A DNA stretch of 64,000 nt. Origin: Promerops cafer (Eukaryota; Chordata; Aves; Passeriformes; Nectariniidae). Under the pieces are notes generated by a model. It did not search any database, was not told where the DNA came from, and saw only the letters and a list, made by a program, of their open reading frames with translations. Below, piece after piece: positions 57,351 to 64,000 of the stretch; position 1 is the stretch's first letter; each line of letters opens with the position of its first letter. The position numbers and the translations under genes were made by a program. Location: positions 128,488 to 192,487 of the forward strand of contig VZSE01013263.1 of the NCBI GenBank assembly GCA_013398275.1, given 5' to 3'.

Positions 57351-58436
57351 GGGGCGGGGAGCCCTCCCGAGCCCAGGTCGCCGCTAGATGGGAGTGTGGG
57401 AGAGGCGCAGGCCGGGCGGGCTCCAGCGGCATCGCTCTCGTTCGGGATATTTGCAGCGAAATATTTGCAGCCTCCCACCCCTCTCCCCTCCCCTCTGCCT
57501 CCCACAGGGCGCTCGTTTTCTCACTGGATAAAAAAAGTTCCTTAATGGATTTTAGCACAATAGCTCCAGTTCTTGAGCCGTGTCAGACAGAAATGTCCTG
57601 AAGCACTGGCTGGTTAATGTCGCACTGGGTTAAAAATGACTTCACTGCAGAATGTCCTAAAGGAAGGGGAAAAGAAAAACCTCCCAGAAGTCCCAGGCTT
57701 CTGCTTTTGACCAGAGCCCAGCCGAGCACTGTAACCTTTTGCTGTGAGCAAAGGGGCACATCTGAAATTTCACTGGAGCCCCTGGAGCCATCCAGCTCCT
57801 CTGTGAGGAGCACAAATTCCACCAAAGAGAGTCCGGCCATCTCTGCTCTCACACTTCCAGCCTGTATTTGTCTGTCTGTTTTCAGTTTTTTCTAAAGGTT
57901 ATTTGAGGTCATGTTTTCCCCTCCCGTGTGGGTTGGACCCACACATCCTGCCCCACTGGGAAGTTTTAATTGCAGGTTGTGATGTTGACCCAAACGAGTG
58001 ACTGGGGACCTTCCCAGGTTGCTGAAATCCAGGTTTGTTCTGCTGGCTCTGAGCTGCATTCCTGCCATTGCAGTGGCTGATGTGGGAGGCCCTGCATCCT
58101 GCAGCCACCAGAGAAACTTGAAAATTCATGTTAAATTCACCATTAACCTTTGCAAAATCACCAAAACTAATGAATGCTTGCTTTATTTTGTGACCCTGGC
58201 TGTGGTCACAACGTGGGTGTGACATTTTGAGGGCTGCAGACATCCAGCATCCTACTCCCATTTTTCATTTAGCTTTGGAAATAAGAAGTGTCAAGCTGCA
58301 ATGTCAGTTTGGATTAAATTCAAAGGAGAAATCATTTGATTTGAAGCAGTTTATGTTATTAAATCTGACTGCACAGGAGCCCCTGCAGGATAATCCTGTG
58401 TGATAAATGATGTTTGAAATGAGGGAGACCCGACAC

Positions 58437-58482
58437 CGGCCAGCTCCAGCTCCAGCTCCAGCTCCAGCTCCAGCTCCAGTGC
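58437..58482. repeat. CTCCAG hexamer microsatellite
   Basis: About seven pure units of ccagct, in the form cagctccagctccagctcca, ending in a cagtgccagg variant. Confidence 0.9.
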
Positions 58483-58690
58483 CAGGTGAATCTGCAGGAA
58501 CAGGGCAAGGCACAGCGGAGCAAAGGGCAGGGCTGGGTGTGGCAGAGCAGCAGCTCCAGCTGCAGCAGCACCAGGGCCACCCCAAGCACAGCAGGACGGA
58601 GCCTCGTCTGTAACAGCCCGGGGGAGTTCCAGAGCCCTGCGCAGTGGCACCGGGGCCGAGGGCAGAGGGGGCCTTGGCAGTGCTGGGGGA

Positions 58691-58738
58691 CAGCTGGACT
58701 TGATCTCCCAGGGCTTTTCCAGCCTCAGTGACTCTGTG
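58691..58738 (+). mobile_element. CR1 LINE terminal fragment
   Basis: cagctggacttgatctccca followed by gggcttttccagcctcagtg and actctgtgg matches the last bases of CR1 of the gattctgtg-ending type. Fewer than 50 bases remain. Confidence 0.65.
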
Positions 58739-60084
58739 GTGAACCCCCACTTGCACCCCCGAGCGTTTCTGCCCTGTCCCGTGCACGTGGGTCAGCTCAC
58801 TTGTATCGTCCAGGGCAGAGGCACCGAAATTTGGCAACAAACCTGAATGGCAAACAGGAGCCACTGTGTTCTGAACCCTTGTTAGAAATGTACAGGATTT
58901 CAGGGGGAACAAGGGCAGCATCCACTGCCCCTCTCCCCGGGGTTTCAGAAGTGCTGAGCGTGCCCAGGAGATGGAGTCAAGCTAAAGGACTCCTGGGACA
59001 AGGGTCCCTCAAAACCCTCTGCCAGGGGGGGCGGGGTGACCCCGGCTCCATCCGGGTGTCAGGGGCAGGGACGGGGAAGCTGCTGCCCTTGGGCCCTGTG
59101 CACGGGGCCAGGCTGTGATTCTGGTGTCACAGCTGGAGGCACGTTCCCCACCAGCCTGGGCAGGAACGGGACCTGGATTTGCTGCCCTGCCGAGCTCAGG
59201 GTGTTCCCTCTATTCAGTGCTCGTGCAGAGGCTGATTAGCAGCCAACAGGCAGCTCTGGGCCCTTTCCTTCTGAAACAATCAGCGTTTAGGGCTTGACTG
59301 AGAAGGATTTGGTGTGAGATAAGCTTCCCAGAGCGGGCCAGGGCTGAAGTAATAATTGAATAAGTGTGAGGTGGTGAATGAGACACGTCAGGATGAGTCA
59401 GAGCAAAAGCTGCTCTTGGGCAGGAGGGAAAAGGCTCCTGGGTGTCTCCCCTGCTGCCCGTGGTGGGACTGAGCCCCTGGAGCTGCCAGAAGCAGATTTT
59501 GGGGGTAAAGGCCAGGGATGGCGTTCTCTGGGCTGTGCTAGGGTGAGGAGCTCCCCAGGTCCTGCTGCTGCGGGTGCTTGGCTCAGGGCTGGGCTCCTGC
59601 TGCCCTGGAGCACCCCTGGGCTTGGGATTCTGCCCCATCTGTGCCAGGGCTGGAGCTGCCAGGGCAGGAGCAGTGAGGGAGGGCAACACCCGGCGTGTGG
59701 AGCTGGGGCCCAGGACCATCCCCTGCGAGACATGAATTGATTTGCCATTTGTACGTTCCTGACAGACCTGGGGCTGTGCTGCTGCCATCTCGCCTCCCTT
59801 CTGCTGGATTTCCCACTCCCTTTCATTTTTTACCAGTTTGTTTGGTTCTGCTCCCAGCTGAGGCAGCTCCACGGGAAGGAGAAGAAATCGAGTGTTTATT
59901 TTTAGAAAGTGCCAGAAGAGTTCAACCCAAGGCAAATACAATTACTTCAGGTTGTGCACAGGCTTCTGAGAAGCTGCAGAGAAATCATTTCCCGATGGGA
60001 AATGCCCTGAGAGCCAGCGCCACGGAGGCCCGGGGGGCTGAGAGCATCCCGGGGCCCTTCGAGGAGCACTTGCACCCCGGGGTG

Positions 60085-60142
60085 GGACGGGCTGCTCTGG
60101 AGGGTCCCTCCCACCCCAGACCATCGATTCCATGGATTCTGA
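60085..60142 (+). mobile_element. Degraded CR1-like terminal fragment
   Basis: gctgctctggagggtccctc, ccaccccagaccatcgattc, catggattctga resembles a diverged CR1 end (ggtcccttccaacccaaacc...gattctatga). The match is weak. Confidence 0.45.
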
Positions 60143-60539
60143 GGGGCGGGGGGTGCTCTCTGGACACCCCATCCCACCCCTGCCCTGGCTGGGGGAGCCG
60201 GGCGGGGGCTGCTGCTCCTGGCAAAGCTGTCCCAGCCTGTCCCCGTCCTCCGGGATGTTCTGCTCCGGGGGGGCCTCCCCGATGCTATTCCCGGCCCGGT
60301 TTTCGGGCATTCGCCCTCGGGGCTGGGCACGGGTGGCAGGAGGCTCAAAGCTGGCGCTGTAATTGGGCTGAACAAGAGACCGAGTTCAGTCTGGGCTCCT
60401 CTCGCTCTGCCTGAGCGAACACAAAGAGGAGAAAAGGCCTGAACCAGACAATTAAAGCAAGCAATAAAACTGCGCTGAGAGATCCGGGGAATGATTTTTC
60501 CTTGACACGCTCGCCCCCAACAAGTGCCACATGTCCTGT

Positions 60540-60660
60540 GTATAAATAGCAGCTGCCCAGACTTGCTTAATCATCCCATTGTTGCTTTATAATATTAATT
60601 AAACATTCCTCTGGGATTGTTTGCATCCTAATTAAGCAGGGGAACTTACAAAAGACAGCG
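60540..60660. promoter_or_regulatory. Possible conserved non-coding element, AT-rich
   Basis: An AT-rich island in GC-rich spacer with several TAATTA-type words (atattaattaaacattcctc, catcctaattaagc). A similar stretch, gagtaattaaaatcaatgag with cgtaattagatgag, lies at 61210-61265. This composition is common in enhancers near developmental genes. Only a comparison between species could show whether it is conserved. Confidence 0.25.
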
Positions 60661-62271
60661 AAGAAACCAAACAAGTGCGTGCTGGGGGTGCAATTTTGCT
60701 AAACCGTGTGCAACTGTGTTTAAAAAGAAAGGTTAAAATTGCAGGGCTGTGGTTAAAAGCACTTTTAAGAGCCCCCGGTGCCGGGGAGTGTTTGATTAAC
60801 GGTCCCGGGGACCAGGAGCGGCTCCTGGCTCGCTGAGGGCAGCCCGGGATGCGGGGATGGGCATCCCCCCATCAGTGCCACAGGCCCCCGCTAGCGAGGG
60901 CACAATTAACCCCTGGGCAGCCACGGGCCCTGCTGGGATCCCTCCAGGCGGCAGCGGGGGCCGGGCATCGCTGCCCCCGACCCAGGGGTCCCCAAGAGGA
61001 TCCCCCAGCTGCGGCCGCCCCAGGGGTGGCAGCACCATCGCGGCTCCCGGAGCGGCCTTTCCCAAGGGACAGGTCCCCAGGGCCCGCTGCCCAGCGGGGC
61101 TGGGCTCGGCCTCCCCTCCCCTCCTTGCCTGTAGAAGCCGCGAGCACATTGTTCCCGGCTCAGACTCGTGCACCCTGCAGGGATGTGCTGTGAATTACTT
61201 CCCAAATTATGTGAGTAATTAAAATCAATGAGAGGGTATCCTGTTAAATAACGTAATTAGATGAGCACAGCCAGCGCGATGAGTGCCGCGGAGGTTTTGT
61301 TCTCCTGCCTGGAGACAGCTTTTAACTCTTTCCCTCTGGTCCCTTCCCGGCAAGGGCAGGCAGGGCTCCCCCGGGTCACGCTTGCTGCGGGTTCCACCAG
61401 GAGAACGCCTCTGCCTGCTTCCTGCAGAGCTTCTTCCAGACCAGGACTGTCCTTCCCCACAGTCCCCATCCCTGCGTTATGGGGCACTCTGGCAGTGCCC
61501 CAGTCCCGAGGCTCCAAACTGAAACTGCGGGTCCAGAGGTGCCGCAGAACCGGCGCTGGGCCGAGACGTGGCAGAGGAAAACCCGTCCCTGAGCCCCCAC
61601 GCCGTGGCACTGGGAATCCTCTGCCGTGCCTGAGGAATTGTCTGGCCCGGGGAGGTTTCCCCTGCCCAGTCCAGGCCCCCATGGACAATCGTGCACCCTT
61701 CCTACGGCACAGAGGCTTCAGGGGCTGCCCTAACTCCAGAGGAAACAGAGTGGCTGAGGAACCCAAGTGCTGAGGGGCGTTCTGGTTCTGTTTCTGCTGC
61801 TTCCAGGGCAGGAGGAGCCTCAGCCCCTTTAGATACACGTGGAGAGCTCTCTCCTCCAGCACGGAGCACTGAGAGCTCCTGGGGGCTCTGGGAAGGGTAA
61901 AGGCATCTGGCCAGATGGCTCTCATTGCAGGGCTGGAATCGAAATAATTAATTTATAGTATCGTGTTCGGGACCTTGCTGTCTCCCAAAGGAAACGCTGC
62001 AAAGTCCTTAACTTGGTGCTTACTTTTTGCAGCTGCACAGAGAGATGAGGGGCTCTGCCTCCTGCTGAACGTGTGGCTCCTCTGGGGTTCTCCAAGGTTG
62101 CCAAGATGTGTCACATCGAATCACGCTTGTCCCATGAAATCATATTATGGCAAAGGACCTGAGCCCCTGCTGGGGTTTCAGGCTGCTCCAGGGAGGTTTC
62201 AACACACACTCAGTGCCCTGATGGAGCCCGGAGCTCCTGCCTGGCTGGGGCGGCTCCGGCGCCGTGCTGGA

Positions 62272-62645
62272 GCCACCCGTGCCACTCACTCTGTGACCCC
62301 AGAGCCACCAGGGCCACTGTCACCCCAGAGCCACCCGTGCCACTGTCACCCCAGAGCCACCGGTGCCACTCACTCTGTGACCCCAGAGCCACCAGGGCCA
62401 CTGTCACCCCAGAGCCACCAGGGCCACTGTGACCCCAGAGCCACCAGGGCCACTGTCACCCCAGAGCCACCAGTGCCACTGTGACCCTGCAGCCACCAGG
62501 GCCACTGTGACCCTGCAGCCACCGGTGCCACTGTCACCCCACAGCCACCAGTGCCACTCTGTGACCCTGCAGCCACCAGTGCCACTCTGTGACCCCAGTG
62601 CCACCAGTGCCACTCTGTGACCCCAGTGCCACCAGGGCCACGCTG
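62272..62645. repeat. 26-base minisatellite, about 14 copies
   Basis: The unit reads roughly gtgaccccagagccaccagg plus gccact. Exact 26-base spacing is seen at 62403, 62429 and 62455. Variants replace cagag by tgcag or cacag, and gtgacc by gtcacc; units at the right end carry an extra ct and become 28 bases, while some at the left (cactcactctgtgacc) are also longer. Since 26 is not a multiple of 3, each turn shifts the frame, so the array is not coding. Confidence 0.92.
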
Positions 62646-63948
62646 TCCCTGCCGTGCCCCGGGCCCGCTCCCGGGGCTGAGCCACCCCGATGCCGCAGGA
62701 AGGGCTGCACCCACCCCTGCTCCTGAGCTGAGGAAGAGGAGTAGGAGGAATTGCCTGCAGGGTGCTGGGAGGAAAGCACGGGTTTGGCTGTTTGAAGTGT
62801 CTTATCCCGTCCATCTCCGAGTGATTTAGAGCTGCCATAAAACCCCTGCAGAAGGAGGACTTTTGCTCGACTTTCCTGGCAATGCAGCTTATCTCCAGAG
62901 AATTTCCCAATACTCTGTAGCTGCAAATAGAATGTTTCTCCCATTCCTCTTAGGAATGAGTAAGAATTCCTCTTAGGAATATCTGTGTTATTTGCCTCTT
63001 TAAGGCGTATACTCCGTGCAAAGCTCCGACCATCCTGCTACCAGCAGGTAAGCAGCACACAGAAAGTTCCCCTCTGGAGTTACTGCAAATCCAGAGGACC
63101 TGGCCTCTCCTTTTTCCAAGCAGAGCTCCATTCAGGGCACAGGAAACTCAGCACAAAGCCGACCATGAATCGTTTCCACACCATTAGCATGAGCACATGC
63201 AGATCAGGCAGCTGCAGCATAAACGCCTGGCTGGCTGCCTGTGGGTGCGAGCTCCCGGTAATTGGTCTGGAACAGAGAGAGCAGGAGGGGGAAGCTCTGA
63301 GCAGGTATCTCGGGAGAGCTGCAGCTGAGCGACCCCAGGATGGGCTGCACGGGAGCAGCACCCCCAGACTGAGCCCTGGCCCCGGGGAAGGGAACGCTCC
63401 GGGCTCTGCGGTGGCCCCGGGAACCCGAGAGCTGCTCTTGGCTTCTCTCGGGAGAGAGAGAGGTCCCCCAGGTCCCCCAGGTCCCCAGGACACTTGTGAC
63501 CTGCCTGGCAGCAGAGCGTGGGGCTGGACACAGGGATGTGCTGGGACACTTTGCTCCTTGCCACGTCACCCCCTGCCAAGGTGCCAGCTTCAACTGGGAT
63601 CCCATTCCGTGCTGCCCTTTGGAGCGACTGCTGCTGCAGTGCCCTCGGTGTGGGCCAGTTAACAATGCTCTGCCGTGCTCCTGCTCTCTGCAAACACCCA
63701 GCCAGCCCACGGAGCACCTTTCCAGCCCCAGAAGGCTGTTCCAGACAGAACAGAGACTACAGAAAAGAAGAGAGTACAGAAAATACAATGTGGGGGCCTG
63801 CAGTGACCCTCCAGTTATCCCAGGCAGGCAAAGGAGGCTGCTGTTAGCACACGCTTTTAAGAATAAAGCAATTGCTTTGTCAGGCAACTGCTTTTCTCAG
63901 CCCGAGTCTGCCCCGCTGCTCCCCGCGGCTCGTGGAGCCTTTGGAGGT

Positions 63949-63955
63949 GACAGTC

Positions 63956-63994
<39 letters not shown>

Positions 63995-64000
63995 CGTCCC
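63949..64000. repeat. TCCCTG hexamer microsatellite cut by the window end
   Basis: About eight units of tgtccc/tccctg run to the last base, the final ones changing to gtcccc. The array probably continues past the window. Confidence 0.9.

Larger units (their letters stand above)
56320..63948. other. Spacer right of RAP1A
   Basis: No coding exon was recognised on either strand. INKA2, which follows RAP1A in mammals, was looked for and not found; its coding exon may lie beyond the window. Named contents: hexamer repeats at 57275-57350 and 58437-58482, CR1 tails near 58691 and 60085, AT-rich homeodomain-like stretches near 60540-60660 and 61190-61265, and the minisatellite at 62272-62645. A small CpG-rich patch lies at about 57350-57450. 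Confidence 0.5.

Noticed and set aside
57199..57387. Acidic Asp-Glu repeat protein
   Set aside because: The frame is simply the GAGGAT microsatellite read in one of its phases, with no coding-like flanks.
58351..58650. Glu-Leu repeat protein on the minus strand
   Set aside because: It is the CTCCAG microsatellite translated; flanks are not coding-like.
62210..62910. Val-Ala-Leu-Gly repeat proteins on the minus strand
   Set aside because: They are overlapping readings of the 26-base minisatellite. The unit is not a multiple of three, so the same repeat is read in all phases.

Overview
The window reads as vertebrate nuclear DNA from a bird. Genes have short exons with consensus GT-AG splice sites. 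Copies of the CR1 LINE 3' end, the most common avian retroposon, are scattered through introns and spacers. GC-rich islands, two assembly gaps and many short hexamer or minisatellite repeats suggest a gene-dense, GC-rich chromosome (possibly a microchromosome). The gene order WDR77, ATP5PB, C1orf162, ADORA3, RAP1A matches human 1p13 as I know it. All gene names rest on protein similarity recalled from family knowledge; no search was run.

Layout. 1-153: last coding exon of an unidentified plus-strand gene. 2640-5815: WDR77 (MEP50, the PRMT5 methylosome partner), minus strand, nine exons visible. 5972-8623: ATP5PB (subunit b of mitochondrial ATP synthase), plus strand, six exons visible. These two are head to head over a CpG island, and a 5-N gap at 5904-5908 appears to have swallowed both first exons. 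10437-12303: a small type of immune-cell membrane protein resembling C1orf162, with a cytoplasmic ITIM-like motif. 13953-16131: ADORA3 (adenosine A3 receptor), minus strand, two coding exons. 16.2-28.2 kb: spacer with CpG-rich patches and no convincing gene. 28.3-29.1 kb: large CpG island with a 93-N gap, the best candidate for the RAP1A promoter. 29.2-44.7 kb: probable RAP1A first intron. 44759-54043 and 55582 to about 56300: RAP1A coding exons, a splice in the 3' UTR, and the distal 3' UTR. 56.3-64 kb: spacer rich in hexamer microsatellites, with a 26-bp minisatellite at 62.27-62.65 kb; INKA2, the next gene expected, was not recognised.

The genes do not form a pathway. WDR77 serves arginine methylation, ATP5PB oxidative phosphorylation, C1orf162 and ADORA3 probably leukocyte surface signalling, and RAP1A integrin and junction control. 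No tRNA, rRNA, CRISPR array, or intact transposon was seen. The points most worth checking are the collapsed bidirectional promoter, the RAP1A 3' UTR intron, two near-perfect inverted repeats, and the unidentified exon at the left edge. I found nothing I would call a new biological system.
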